64,000 bases of DNA from Podospora comata (lineage: Eukaryota > Ascomycota > Sordariomycetes > Sordariales > Podosporaceae). The stretch lies in contig CP071496.1 of assembly GCA_017354895.1 (NCBI GenBank), positions 992,001 to 1,056,000 of the forward strand, in the 5' to 3' direction. Position 1 is the stretch's first letter; each line of letters begins with the position of its first letter. The notes below the pieces were generated by a model. It made no database searches and was not told the origin of the DNA. It was given only the letters and a program-made list of their open reading frames with translations. The position numbers and the translations under genes were made by a program. Below are positions 1 through 11,493 of the stretch, in pieces.

Positions 1-540
1 CAAAACGGCTTCTCGCTTGTTGGCATCCAGGGTGCGGATATCACTGACGGGCAGCGCACTCTGACGCTTGGTCTGGTCTGGCAGCTCATGCGCAAGGATA
101 TCACTGTTACCCTGAAGGGCCTGGCGCAGCGGTTGGGCAAGCGCGAGATCACCGATTCGGAGATGGTCCGGTGGGCCAACGACATGGTGCGCAAGGGCGG
201 TCGCACAGGGACCATCCGATCGTTCAAGGACCCTGTCATTGGGTCGGGTGTGTTCTTGCTGGATGTGCTGAATGGTATGAAGAGCAGCTATGTCGACTAC
301 GATCTTGTCACGCCTGGGCGGAACGACGAGGAGGCGTATCTCAATGCCAAGCTCAGTATCAGTATTGCGAGAAAGATGGGGGCGACGATTTGGCTGGTGC
401 CCGAGGATATTTGCCAGGTTCGCAGCCGTTTGGTGACGACGTTTATTGGTATGTGTTTCGGTTCCTGATGAACACGATGAAGAAGCTAATGTGGTAAAAC
501 TACAGGTTCTCTGATGGCAACTCACGAAAAGATGCAGTAG
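1..540 (+). CDS. SAC6: Fimbrin (actin-bundling protein), 3' end only
   Basis: This is the C-terminal part of fimbrin/plastin, which crosslinks actin filaments in patches and at endocytic sites. The frame is open from base 1, so the 5' part lies outside the window. Translation gives the end of one calponin-homology domain (ITDGQRTLTLGLVWQLM) followed by a complete last CH domain (WANDMVRKGG, FKDPVIGSGVFLLDVLNG, YLNAKLSISIARKMGA, WLVPEDI). An intron at 449-505 (GTATGT donor, GCTAAT branch-like site, CAG acceptor) joins TFIG to SLMATHEKMQ and the stop at 538-540. The SLMATHEK-like ending after the last CH domain fits fungal fimbrins. The family assignment is from recognised sequence, not from a search. 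Confidence 0.93.
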
Positions 541-1366
541 AATGGAGCATCTTTTCGTTTGTTATAAGTTGGAACTCGACAAAAGGTGGGGAGGCGGGGA
601 CAGGCAAGGTTCTTGGGAAAAGTTGCGACTACGAAAACAAGTCTGTTTTACGGATTCTCAGTCATTTTCCTTTTCTTCATGCCCCGAATTGTTCTGTTTA
701 GGTAGCACTTTTTGTTGATGGCTTGGGCGTGTGGTTTAATTTACTTTTTCTGCAGAGTAGCCGAGTGATGCGGCGTCTTGAATTCTATCTAGTTGAATCC
801 TTGAATTGGGGAATGTTCCTGGTCTCATCCGATGTGTTGAGGGGACGGGTCTGAGTGTTGGGTCTGAGATGATGAGTTGGTTCGGCGCCACTGGTGATGG
901 AGAGCTGAAGGGGTCAAGCGCTAACTTTGCATGCATGACCCAAGGCTGAGTATCGACGGTATAACGACTGGATAGGTGAGGTTGTTGGTGAGAACAACAG
1001 CCACTCTGGTTCCGAGTACCCCCCCTTCGTAGACGCTGAGGCAGCGAGTTGAGGGTCAATTCAGGGGTTCTGGGTGGAGTCACTCCCGATAAGCGGTGAC
1101 GGGCGGCAGATTGAACCCTTGCTCCCCCAAAAGTGCAAAAGGAACAAGGGACCCCGCGACAAGAGAGGGGCACTGGACATTGCATGCGCGACCAGCCGAG
1201 ACGGTCTTCTTTTGCCCCACCAAAACTTGAGTCAACGGTGGTTCTCGATCTCTGGAACACACTTTCCCTTGGACACCTTTTCAACCCATTGACTTTTTTT
1301 TTCCTTTCTGCGCACACTTGAGGACAGGGACGGGACGAAGGAAGGAACAGAAAACTAGTAGTGACA
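541..1366. other. Intergenic: fimbrin 3' UTR and tyrosyl-tRNA synthetase promoter/leader
   Basis: No gene is supported here. A minus-strand open frame at 736-1482 overlaps the start of the next gene and shows no family features. The last 150 bases are C/T-rich with a T-run, typical of a fungal 5' leader. Confidence 0.6.
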
Positions 1367-2699
1367 ATGGCGGCCGACAACAGCAACGCGGAACAGAGGT
1401 TCTCTCTCATCAAGGAGAACCTGGCCGAGTTCCTCAATGAGGAGATCATCAAGAAGGTTGTTGATGAGGGGGGCCATCCCAAGATTTACTGGGGTTTGTA
1501 TTCACCTTTCACTTGCATAGTATAGGGGGAACAAGATGGGTTATTGACAGAAAGAAACCAAAATCAGGCACGGCAACCACGGGCCGCCCTCACTGCGGCT
1601 ACCTCGTCCCCGCCATCAAGATGGCCCAGTTCCTCGCCGCCGGCTGCGAGCTGACGGTCCTCCTCGCCGACATCCACGGCTTCCTCGACAACCTCAAGGC
1701 CCCCCTCGAGCTGGTAATGCACCGCGCCGAGTTTTACCGCTACACCATCTCCACCCTCCTCGGCGCCGTCGGCGTCTCGACCGAGAAGCTCAAGATTGTG
1801 CTCGGGTCGTCGTACCAAAAGTCGGCCGAGTACGTCATGGATGTGTACAAGATGGCCTCGATCATTTCGGAGCATGACGCGAAAAAGGCGGGCGCGGAGA
1901 TTGTCAAGCAGACGGATAACGCGCCGCTGAGTGGGCTGCTGTACCCGATTTTGCAGGTGCTGGATGAGCAGTATCTTGATGTGGATGCGCAGTTTGGTGG
2001 GGTCGATCAGAGAAAGTTGTTTATTGCTGCGAAGGAGTGGTTGCCCAAGTTGGGTTACAAGGAGAGGGCGCATTTGATGAACCCGATGGTGCCTGGGTTG
2101 CATGGGGGGAAGATGAGCTCGAGTGATCCGGATAGCAAGATTGACTTGTTGGACTCGCCGGAGACGGTGGCTAAGAAGATTAAGAAGGCGCATGCGGCGC
2201 CGCAGGTGACGGAGGATAATGGGTTGTTGGCTTTTATTGAGTATGTGCTGCTGCCGGCGAGCGGGTTGAGGGGGAAGAAGGAGTTCAAGGTGGAGAGGGA
2301 GAGGGATGGGTTGGAGACATTGGTTTATGAGGATATTGAGAAGATTAGGGAGGATTACAAGAATGATATCGTGAGTGTTTTCCGCTGTGATGAGTGAGAT
2401 AGGAATGGGGGGGAGATGCTAACATTTGGTGACAGTTGACGCCACAATTGATCAAGCCTGCGATCACAAGAGACTTGAATGCTCTTTTGGCACCTATCCA
2501 GGAGGCGTTCAAGAACAACAAGGAGTGGCAGGAGATTGCCGAGAAGGCCTACCCTCCTCCACCAAAGAAGGAGAAGAAGGTCAAGAACAAAGGGACACGC
2601 TACCCCGGCGGTGGCAAGCCTGAGGAGAAGGCGTTGCCAGTGAGGACAAACGGCGATGCGCCTGCGGAAGCTACGGAGGCTGCTCCATCTGCTCAATAG
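1367..2699 (+). CDS. TYS1: Tyrosyl-tRNA synthetase, cytosolic
   Basis: This class I aminoacyl-tRNA synthetase charges tRNA-Tyr in the cytosol. There are three exons, 1367-1493, 1568-2370 and 2436-2699, giving 397 residues. The first intron splits the glycine of YWGTATTGRPHCGY, the region holding the HIGH-like signature (HCGY); the frame is restored exactly by the AATCAG acceptor. The KMSKS-class signature reads GGKMSSSDPDSKIDLLD at about residues 245-260. The last exon carries a lysine-rich tail (PPPKKEKKVKNK) ending in an alanine-rich stretch. The length matches fungal cytosolic TyrRS, about 390-400 residues. The start MAADNSNAEQRFSLIKENL is the first in-frame ATG after a pyrimidine-rich leader. 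No mitochondrial presequence is visible. Confidence 0.95.
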
Positions 2700-3614
2700 C
2701 TTACCTTTTGAGGTGTTGGGTTGATGCTTGGGTCAGCGTAGGAAAAGGCGTTGTGTGCAGTCGGAATGGGTAGAAAGCGTTTAGATACATGCTCTTCTAA
2801 CATTGCCTGCGGGGTGTTTGCTGTTTGCTCATGAATGGTATAAAGAGGGCAATGGAAACAATTCTGATCTCACAAAGAACACTTCGAGAAATGTCTCAAT
2901 CGAGGATAGCACATCCATAGTTCCGGGGTGGGACGAAGGTCGAGGTTGAGGGAGTGAAGGGAACAGCACCCTAACCCTTGTTGGTTGCTATGTGCTCTTT
3001 GACCTGTTGCCGGCATTCCGACGGCGGACGTTACACCTGGGCCCGGCCCCACGCCACCCGGGCGTTGGGCATACCTCCACCTCCGTATCCGTCTCTTTTC
3101 CCTCTTTTGCCTTTGAGACCATGTCTCTTAGCCACGCTCACATGGTTCCGCCCGATCCGGGGCGGACTGTTGCATGTTTTTGGCACCGGTGAATCCGTGA
3201 AACAATAGGTATAGGAACCCAAGACAGAAATAGAATGAAATGTGTTGTTGCATCGCATCGTACAGATCACGAGAGGTGTTTATATAATATGAACCGAAGG
3301 ATGTAGAAATGTGCTTATATGTCGGGTTGCCTGCGACGTCTTCCAGGCTGGCCGCTGCCTTGTCTTATAAGCTGATATATACATATACATGCAGGCCTTT
3401 TTTTTTCTTGCTTGCGCAAGCAGAGCAGATCAAACCCCAGATGCAACTCTACCATGTCATGGTGGGCATCGCCCTGCTGATCACGTCGCCTCATCATTCT
3501 CACATCATTTATTTCTGGAATGAGTTTCGGGGGATTTGGGGGGAGTTTTTGGATGCGTTGTATGCGCAGCAGGTGACTTTTTAAGAAATCAAGTTTGCTG
3601 ATTATCAGATTGCA
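2700..3614. other. Intergenic between TYS1 and the sterol acyltransferase
   Basis: It holds the TYS1 3' UTR and the promoter/leader of the next gene. A 91-codon plus-strand frame at 3309-3584 is hydrophobic but lacks any recognisable motif and stops before the acyltransferase start. I see no other feature. Confidence 0.5.
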
Positions 3615-5485
3615 ATGGCGGTGCTAGCCAACGGTGAGGATAACGGTGCGATGGATTCGACGGTGGCTTTCAACGGCTTTCATCATGGCCGCAACTCCGG
3701 GTCGGAGGCGGCTCGGCCGGGGATATCGTCGATTGAGAGCTCGGCCACTACGAGTGAGGAGGAGTTTAAGGCGGATTTATCGCTTTCGAGGCAGAAGACG
3801 GTTGCTGCGCAGTCTTGTCGCGATGACTACCAGCCGTCGACACCACCATCGTCGTTTTCTCAACCAACACCATCGACGCCACCCCTCACACCTAAGTCTA
3901 CTACCCCTGTTGTCAAATCAGAGCAAAATGAGAGGAAACACCATCACCTTCACCACCACAAACAATTCACCACCCCGATCTTCACCCCCTCGTTGACAAC
4001 ATTTGACCGGCACAATCCCCTCGCCACCTCGTCCCCGTTCTTCGGATTTTACACCCTGTTTTGGATGTCTGTTTTTTTGTTCGTGGTCAAGATTGGGGCG
4101 GATAACTGGAGGGAATATGGCAATGTGCTTGGGACGCATGAGATCCTGTCGACGATGTTTGCTCCTGGGAAGGAGGTGGTGGTGTTGGGTCTGGCGGACG
4201 GGGTGATGTGTGGGTTGACTGGGATTGGGTTGGTTATACAACGGGGGGTGGTGTTAAGGAGGGGGGTGAATTGGGATGGGTCCGGGTGGGTGGTTCAGCA
4301 TGTTTGGCAGACGGGGTTTATGGCTGGGGTGGTGGGTTTTACTCTTTGGAGGGGGTGGCCGTGGACGCATACGGTTTTTTTTGTTATGCATGGGGTTGTG
4401 ATGGTGATGAAGATGCATAGTTTTGGGTTTTATAATGGGTATTTGTCTGGGTTGTGGAAGAGGAGGGAGGGGTTGAAGGGGAGGGTGGAGAGGTTGGAAA
4501 AGGGGGTGATAACTGAGCGAGTTGCCAGCTCTGTTGAGAAGGCGGATAACACCGCAACAACAACAGCTCGAAGACGGCATGGTGAAGGGGAAGAAACTGA
4601 TACGCTCAAGGAAGTCAACATGCTCAAAAGTGAAATCGAGGCTCTTACTGAGGAGCTCAAGGGCAAGACAACAGATCCGTCGAGGGCATACCCGAATAAC
4701 CTCACCGTCTGGAACCACTACGAGTACATTGTCTTCCCGACGGTGGTCTACGAACTCGAATATCCCCGCTCCAACAAAATCAACGTCTACTACGCCCTCG
4801 AGAAACTGGTCGCCTGCTTCGGCATCATCTTTGTCATGATCATGATCTCCCAGGCCTTTATCTACCCGGTCGTGATGCAGACTGTGGAGATGAAGGCGCA
4901 GAACATGCCCCTGGCCGAACGGTTCAAGCAGTTTCCCTGGATGCTGCTGGACCTGATCTTCCCGTTCATGATGGAGTACCTGCTGGTGTGGTATCTGATC
5001 TGGGAGACCATCTTGAACTTTTTGGCCGAGATCACGTACTTTGCCGACAGGAGCTTCTATGATGCGTGGTGGAACTGTGTGAGCTGGGATCAGTTTGCGA
5101 GGGACTGGAACAGGCCGGTGCATAATTTCTTGCTGAGGCATGTTTATCATAGCTCCATCTCGGCGTTCAAGGTCAACAGGCATACGGCGACGCTGATTAC
5201 GTTTGGGCTGTCGGCTTGTGTGCATGAGCTGGTGATGTGGTGTATTTTTAAGAAGTTGAGGGGGTACTTGTTGGTGTTGCAGATGTGCCAGTTGCCGGTG
5301 AGTCTTTTCTGTTTATTACCCCTTACTTGGATTATGCGCTTGGTGCTGATGAGATGTGTGTATAGTTGGTGAGGTTGAGTAGGACTAGATGGCTCAAGAA
5401 TAGAGCAACGCTTGGGAATATGATATTCTGGCTGGGGATATTCACTGGGCCGAGTGTGCTGTGTAGTCTGTATCTAATTCTGTAA
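3615..5485 (+). CDS. Sterol O-acyltransferase (ACAT/ARE type, MBOAT family)
   Basis: This is an ER membrane enzyme that esterifies sterols with acyl-CoA for storage in lipid droplets. Exons 3615-5297 and 5366-5485 give 600 residues; the intron lies between QMCQLP and LVRLSRTRWLK. The first ~140 residues are low-complexity and Ser/Thr/Pro-rich, followed by several membrane spans (for example FYTLFWMSVFLFVVKIGA). The ACAT signature FYxxWWN is present as FYDAWWN at residue 481, and the MBOAT active-site histidine lies in SACVHELVMW (His537). The ending TLGNMIFWLGIFTGPS is typical of ARE1/ARE2. A coiled/charged segment near residues 285-350 separates membrane blocks. A diacylglycerol acyltransferase (DGAT1) is the alternative within the family; the FYxxWWN form and ending favour ARE. 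Confidence 0.9.
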
Positions 5486-6050
5486 ATTTGTTTATGTCAG
5501 CAGCAATGGTATCATTAGTAGAGAGAGTTGTTTGCGGTTGTTCCTTTGTCCATGTCTCCATGTCTGTCCTCGACTTGATCTGCTTCGAGTGTCAGTGCAG
5601 GGAAGTTGAGAATAAAAAGGCTTGGCTGACACAGCTTCACAGTGTGCCCCACCCAATCACGAGCGTGGAAGTAGTGGGCCCTTTCTAGCTTTCAAGTCCG
5701 CATCGGGGGCCTTGCCTTTCCACTTTCAACGTTGCCATTCTCCGACACCTCGTCACCGCCAAACACCAACCTTCAACTCCCCAGAGCAGAGCAACTTCAC
5801 CTGTCAGAGGTGCCCATACCAGAGATTCAAAAGACGGTCACTGGATATCTTTCCAAGACCACACGGACCACCCCGACGTCACTGATACTCTGGGAGAGCT
5901 AGCCAGCCGTTGCGCTGTCCCGTTACCCACCTGTCTAAATTTTTCTCAGGCTCCTTCTCGCTCCAAATAACGCCATCAGCACCACCACCTGTGTGGCAGC
6001 TATTTCCATCGCGTCTCCCCTCTCCCACCGACTCGCCATCAACCGCCATC
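5486..6050. other. Intergenic: ARE 3' end and SR-protein promoter/leader
   Basis: No gene is supported. The last 300 bases are C/A-rich and look like a transcribed leader of the downstream splicing-factor gene. Confidence 0.5.
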
Positions 6051-7378
6051 ATGTCTCGCAACGGCACTACCCTTTACGTGACCGGTTTCAGCCACGGAAC
6101 TCGCGCGCGCGACCTCGCGTACGAATTCGAGCGGTACGTCTAACTCAACTCAGCACCCAACCACCACCACCAGAACGCGGCGATGGCTCGATCACCAGCT
6201 TCGAGCTCGGTCCTCGAATCCTACCTACCTCCCTCCCCCTATCGTCATCGTTCCTCGTTCCTCGTTCCTCGTTCCTCGTCCCCCTTTATCCGCCCTCCTC
6301 CTCCTCCTGCAATGCCTTCCGTCGTCGGGCTAGCCTCCCCCCTTTCGCCCTCGCTGCGTACCCTTTCCACCCACCTAGCTACCTCCCGTCGTCGGCATGC
6401 TCGCTGCCCTCAGTCGCGCTCTTCTCGCTCTCGCACCTCCGCGCCCTCGTACTTCCTCCCTTCGATCGAGCGGTCGGCGATGACTTCAATATGAACATCT
6501 CTCTCCTGTCATTTTTGGGCGAGTCTTCCTGCTAGGTCGCAGATATCCTCAGAGCTTGAATTGCGCGCAGCCAGCGAATTCCTTTGATGCTTTTGTCTCA
6601 CAATCCGCTGGTGGCAACCAAATGCTGACACGAATCAACATGTAGATATGGCCGTCTTGTCCGTTGTGACATTCCGGCTCCTCGCTCTGCCTCCAGCAGA
6701 CTGTACGTATGATTCTCTCCTTCGAACGACGTGTCTGTTGCTAACACTTTCTCAGCTTCGCTTTCGTCGAGTACGAGGACCGCCGTGACGCGGACGACGC
6801 GTATCATGATATGCACAACAAGCGCATTGGCCGTGATGACATCTTGAAGATTGAGGTATGTCCTCCTACCATGTGTCGGCAAGAATACAGGAGGCTAATA
6901 TGGTTCACAGTGGGCTCGCACTCCCCCCTCTGCTTCGTGGAGATTCGACCGCAACGAGCGTGATGGCCGCCCTCGCCGTTCTTCTCCCCGCCGCCGCTCT
7001 CCCAGTCCTAGACGCAGCACCCGTGACTACTCTCCCAGAAAGGATGACCGCCGGGAGCGTGATCGCGATAGAGACTACGACCGCGACCGCCGTGACACCC
7101 GTGATCGTTCTCGCAGCCCTGATCGGTGAGCTCCCATATCCTTGTGTCAAAAGTTCTGTTTGGTATGCTGACCTGGAACCTTGTAGTGAGCGGGATCGTG
7201 ATGTCAAGGAAGACCGCGACCGTGAAGACCGTGACCGCCGCGAGAATGGCACTAACGGTGATGACAGAAAAGGTACGTCTAGTTGTTGGTTTTATATGGC
7301 AACCCTTTATCTAACAGTTCAGCAGCCCTGGACAGCCCTGAACGTGCCGCCCACGACGATCTCGATATTGCCGAGTAA
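6051..7378 (+). CDS. SR-type splicing factor with one RRM (Srp1-like)
   Basis: This is a nuclear RNA-binding protein of the SR family, expected to act in pre-mRNA splicing. There are six exons: 6051-6133, 6646-6702, 6756-6855, 6911-7125, 7187-7272 and 7323-7378. The RRM covers residues ~6-82, with RNP2 as LYVTGF and RNP1 as FAFVEYED. The remainder is an Arg/Ser/Asp-rich tail (RRSSPRRRSPSPRRS and repeated RDRD/DRDR blocks) ending HDDLDIAE. All splice junctions keep the frame. The first intron is 512 nt, far longer than the others (50-60 nt); reading into it gives a stop after two codons, so retention would end the protein at about residue 30. The intron contains four copies of a 7-bp pyrimidine-rich unit at about 6248-6275. 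Confidence 0.88.
6248..6276 (+). repeat. Short tandem repeat (7-bp unit, four copies) in the SR-protein first intron
   Basis: Four head-to-tail copies of TCGTTCC lie inside the long first intron of the SR-protein gene. The tract is pyrimidine-rich and could bind polypyrimidine-recognising splicing factors; that is inference. Confidence 0.8.
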
Positions 7379-9393
7379 AGGCGTCGATTCTAGATTGCAG
7401 TTGATGTGACGGTCACTATCTCTCTTACCACCCTCTAGGGTTCTGGCAGTAAGACTGTTAATTTGCATCGCTTTCTTTTTCTTTGCCATTTTCGGTGGAC
7501 AACTGATGCCAAGCACGTCAAAATGCTTGCCTTGACAAAAACGACGTTTCTTTTAGTTTTCGAGTCGGGGACAGAGGCCGGAAGTCCATCATATAATAAA
7601 CAAACTCCCAGTCGGGGAAGCGAACGGATACGGTATTCTAAGAACGATCCGGTAGACGTCTGCCTTGTCATGTCTTTTTTGTTTTCTGTCTCTATGTGTT
7701 TCAGGAGGCGGCTTGAGGAAAAGTAAATAGATAGTAGTAGTAGCGGTAGCAATAACAGGACAATTGCTTGGTCAGAATACCTCGTCTAGCAGAAGCCCCC
7801 ACAATTTCACGTCATGCTTAAGCCCCTGGCAATGCACACACTCAACTCCGCCACTCTAGAGCCTCACCAGATCACCAGACACTTCGCCTTATGAGCACCT
7901 GATCACAAGACAAACAACACAACCTCTCGCTAAGAACACCGCTCTGATTGAAACTGAAAACGCCTCATGATTGCAATGCAGATAGAACTCAGCTCGGGGT
8001 CAGGGAATGCAACCTGCAGCGGGTTCCTGACACTATCTGTAATATCTATCATCTTATGTCTGGACGCAGTAGATCTGTGCCTGGGTCTACCGAATTCCCC
8101 GATGTTCTCCGTGTCAACCCGACAGCAATGCCGCCATTGGTATAACCATTGGCACCACAAATGACCTGCGTTAGTTGGAGAAGCAAGTGGGGCGTTTGGC
8201 TACAATTTCGAGACTATCAGATCACCAAACGTTGAAGCTTGGGGCCAACGGTTACCAACGGACAGGTACCAAGAGAGCTGTTTTGATGTTTTTCCTAGTG
8301 GAGGGGGTTTCGTTGGAACGATACATAGTTTGAAAGCAGCTCCTATTTGAGACTAGGTGATCTGTCTAAAGGAGACATCACATGTCCTATAGACAGACGG
8401 GCTTATGACGGGAAGGGTCACCTAGTGAGGGGAGGCGGTCAGCAAGGTACCCGGCGGTAAACGCCCACCGTAGCACTGGGGTCGTTAGAGGGCTATCGAG
8501 ATCCGATGGAGGGGCACAGGTCTCAGGATGACCATCTGCGCAGCGCTGATGATGCCTGTCCCTCAGCCCTATTTGATGGCTGTGGAAGAGGACTGACTGT
8601 GTACGGAGTATGGTCACAGGACAGTGCTCAGTTCAGCTGTGTCCAGCAGTGAAACATGTGAGCATAGGTATCAAGATGCTGAAGAAGTCAAAAGCGTAGG
8701 TCTTGGCAGCTTTGCCCTGTTTGAAATTTTCGTCATCCGGGCGCGATGCCGAGCGCAACAAGCAACCACAGCAAGCCACTCAACTGCCAATCTGCCCGTC
8801 TCCACACACCGGGAGCCACGGTCCCTTCCTCTAAAAGCTTCCATCTCTCCTGGGACCTGGAACAAATGCACAACTTCAAAAGCGCATCTCTTGCACACAC
8901 TGCACGCACCCCTCGACCTCGAATCCACAAGCTAACCGTTGCCGCCGAATTCCTATCAGCCTCAGCCCAACAAAGGCGCCCCCCTATGCGACAAGGGAAC
9001 CGCACGAGCGACCGTTTTGTTCGACATGCCTATCTCTCTCGCATCTGAACCCTAGCTTGTTTTCTTTTTCCCCTACCTTTCCTTGCTGGCCGAATATCGA
9101 CGAGATTGTTTCAATTGGGGGGACATTGCAGTCCTTTGGCGAACATTGATTGCCCTTTTGTGACACCGTCTTACACCTGGAATGCGCGCAGGAATAGCCT
9201 CCTGGAAACGCAACACTTCACGAATTCACTTTCTGCCTCTTTTTGCGACGACGACGACGAAGAAGAAGAAGAAGGTTCACCACACACACACACAATAGAC
9301 TTTTGTGGGGCAATCATCATTGAGAGCAACATACCGGGATAGAGATTTCCTTTTTGCTCTGGAGCTTGTCTCCGTTGAGATTTTCCTTTCAAA
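7379..9393. other. 2-kb intergenic region with no supported gene
   Basis: It contains the SR-gene 3' UTR and the promoter/leader of the mitochondrial carrier. Open frames at 7930-8164, 8387-8617 and 8624-9048 are short, overlap on both strands and show no motifs. A GAC/GAA trinucleotide-rich patch and a short CA tract lie at 9248-9296. I see no RNA gene. Confidence 0.5.
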
Positions 9394-10661
9394 ATGTCGG
9401 CGCAACAGTCTCACACACCCCAAAACGCGACAGCAGAAACACAAACCGAGACCAACACCCCCACCAGGTCAACAACTGTTGCTACGATGGCGCCACCACC
9501 ACCAGATCAGCTCGGCCCCACGACCTACGTTCGTTCGTTCATCTCACAACCAGTAACGGCTGCTTTCATGGCTGGCGGAGTGGCGGGTGCTGTGTCGAGA
9601 ACGGTGGTTTCACCTCTCGAGCGCCTCAAGATTCTGTTCCAGGTCCAGAGCGCGGGGAGGGATGCATACAAGCTCAGTGTGGGCAAAGCGTTGATGAAGA
9701 TGTGGAAGGAGGAGGGCTGGCGCGGGTTTATGAGAGGCAATGGCACGAACTGCATCCGCATCGTGCCTTACTCGGCCGTCCAGTTTGGGAGCTATAATTT
9801 CTATAAGAGGGTATGTTTGCATTGCGTGGAGGGTCTTGCTGCTTGTGGGAGCTCGGTTGCTGACCGGATGGTGTATTGCAGAGGTTCTTCGAGAGACATC
9901 CCGACGACAGCCTGACGCCCCTGTCCCGCCTGACGTGCGGTGGCATTGCTGGTATTACCTCTGTTACTGTTACCTACCCGCTCGACATCGTGCGAACAAG
10001 ACTCTCGATTCAGTCCGCGTCCTTTGCCGAGCTGGGTGAAAGACCAAAAAAACTTCCGGGCATGTGGCAGACCATGGCGGTTATGTACAAGACTGAGGGT
10101 GGATTTCCTGCCTTGTACAGGGGTATCGTTCCGACGGTGGCTGGTGTTGCGCCATACGTATGTGGTTTTTTCCGTTGGAAGTTGAGAAGTGGACGAAGTG
10201 TGAATGCTAACCATTTTGGCAGGTCGGTCTGAACTTCATGGTCTACGAATATGTCCGGCAATACTTGACACTGGAAGGCGAGCAGAACCCCAGCCATGTT
10301 AGGAAACTGGCCGCTGGTGCGATCTCTGGCGCCGTTGCGCAGACGTGCACATACCCGTTGTAAGTTTGAGTGGCAAGCGTGTGTGTGTTAAGGTTGAAGA
10401 CGAAAACTGACCGCAGCCAGCGATGTATTGCGGCGCCGCTTCCAAATCAACACCATGTCCGGGATGGGCTACCAGTACAAGTCCATCACAGACGCCGTTC
10501 GCGTCATTGTTACCGAGGAAGGTCTGAGAGGCCTCTACAAAGGGATCGTTCCAAATCTCCTCAAGGTTGCCCCGAGTATGGCGTCCAGCTGGCTCAGTTT
10601 CGAGATTTGCCGTGACTTTTTGGTCAGCCTGAAGCCGGAAGAGGAGCCATTGCTGAGGTGA
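9394..10661 (+). CDS. Mitochondrial carrier, YPR011C-like (predicted APS/PAPS carrier)
   Basis: This is an inner-membrane solute carrier of the SLC25 family. Exons 9394-9810, 9882-10157, 10223-10359 and 10421-10661 give 356 residues. Three carrier repeats each carry the PxD/ExxK/R signature: SPLERLKI, YPLDIVRTR and YPFDVLRRR. The last junction uses the second of two adjacent CAG acceptors, because only that one restores YPFDVLRRRF. The matching GxxRGNGTNCIRIVPYSAVQF and YRGIVPTVAGVAPYVGLNF motifs resemble yeast YPR011C, which transports adenosine 5'-phosphosulfate and PAPS. Other adenine-nucleotide/CoA carriers (SLC25A42/LEU5 class) are close relatives, so the substrate is inferred. The N-terminal ~35 residues are Thr/Gln-rich; a second ATG (9487) gives a shorter form. 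Confidence 0.88.
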
Positions 10662-11493
10662 TCTATCGCCAAAGTCGGCGCCCAGGATGCCCTTGAAGGC
10701 GGGGGTTTGATGGGCTCGACATATTGAAAGGGTCTACGACATCATCTGCTGGAGGAGGACGGGCTGGTCACGACGCACATACCTTTACCTACTTATACAC
10801 CTACATACATCCACCGTCTGTTGAGAGGAAGGCAGCGGTTTAATACGAGTCCTACGATACCACAAACAACCAGCTCCGTTCCTGATAGAGGTTCTCCGTG
10901 GGGAATGATGGCTTGCTTGTTCATTGTGATTTGGCCCCTGGTGAAATGGTTGGGACAGGGCAGAGGGGAGGATGGTAAATACAGGGAGAGTGATACGGTG
11001 ATCCACGCGGTATTTTTTCCGGGTTATGCATACGGTGATGGGTTTCTTGTGATGTACACCTCAATATCATAGGAGGCGACGGTTGTCTTGGGAAACATAA
11101 AAAGCATGGGTGGTGAGATAGACAGCGGGGAATAAGCATAAGGTTACAATCTAGAGGATTTATGTTTAATGATACAGCATCTCTCTAGCAGGGCCAAAGG
11201 CCAAGTGAATGAAAGTTGATGATCCTGGATGGCGGGGAGCAAGCAAGGTGAAGAATAAGTGGGCCTTGACCCGGGAGCACTGACCACTGGCCCGCGCTGT
11301 GCCCAGCCTCGATCCCGCCAATGGAATTAGTTGCCCTCTCCCACCGCCCGCGCACACAAATCCTGACCCACTGTGGGCACGCAAAAATCACCTCGAAATT
11401 TTGGCAGCTCCCGCTTCCCTTCAAAACTCTCCATCGCCCAACGAACCTCCCATCGACCCGGATTTTGTCGCCAATCCACGAGTCACCGTCAAG
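10662..11493. other. Intergenic: carrier 3' end and RPL18 promoter/leader
   Basis: No gene is supported; the minus-strand frames at 10785-11384 and 11185-11724 have no recognisable motifs and run antisense into the RPL18 leader and first intron. Confidence 0.5.

Noticed and set aside
736-1482. 248-codon minus-strand frame over the TYS1 leader and first exon
   Set aside because: No motif, and it overlaps a certain gene on the other strand.
4254-5225. 323-codon minus-strand frame inside the sterol acyltransferase
   Set aside because: Antisense shadow of conserved coding sequence; His/Pro-rich composition without family features.
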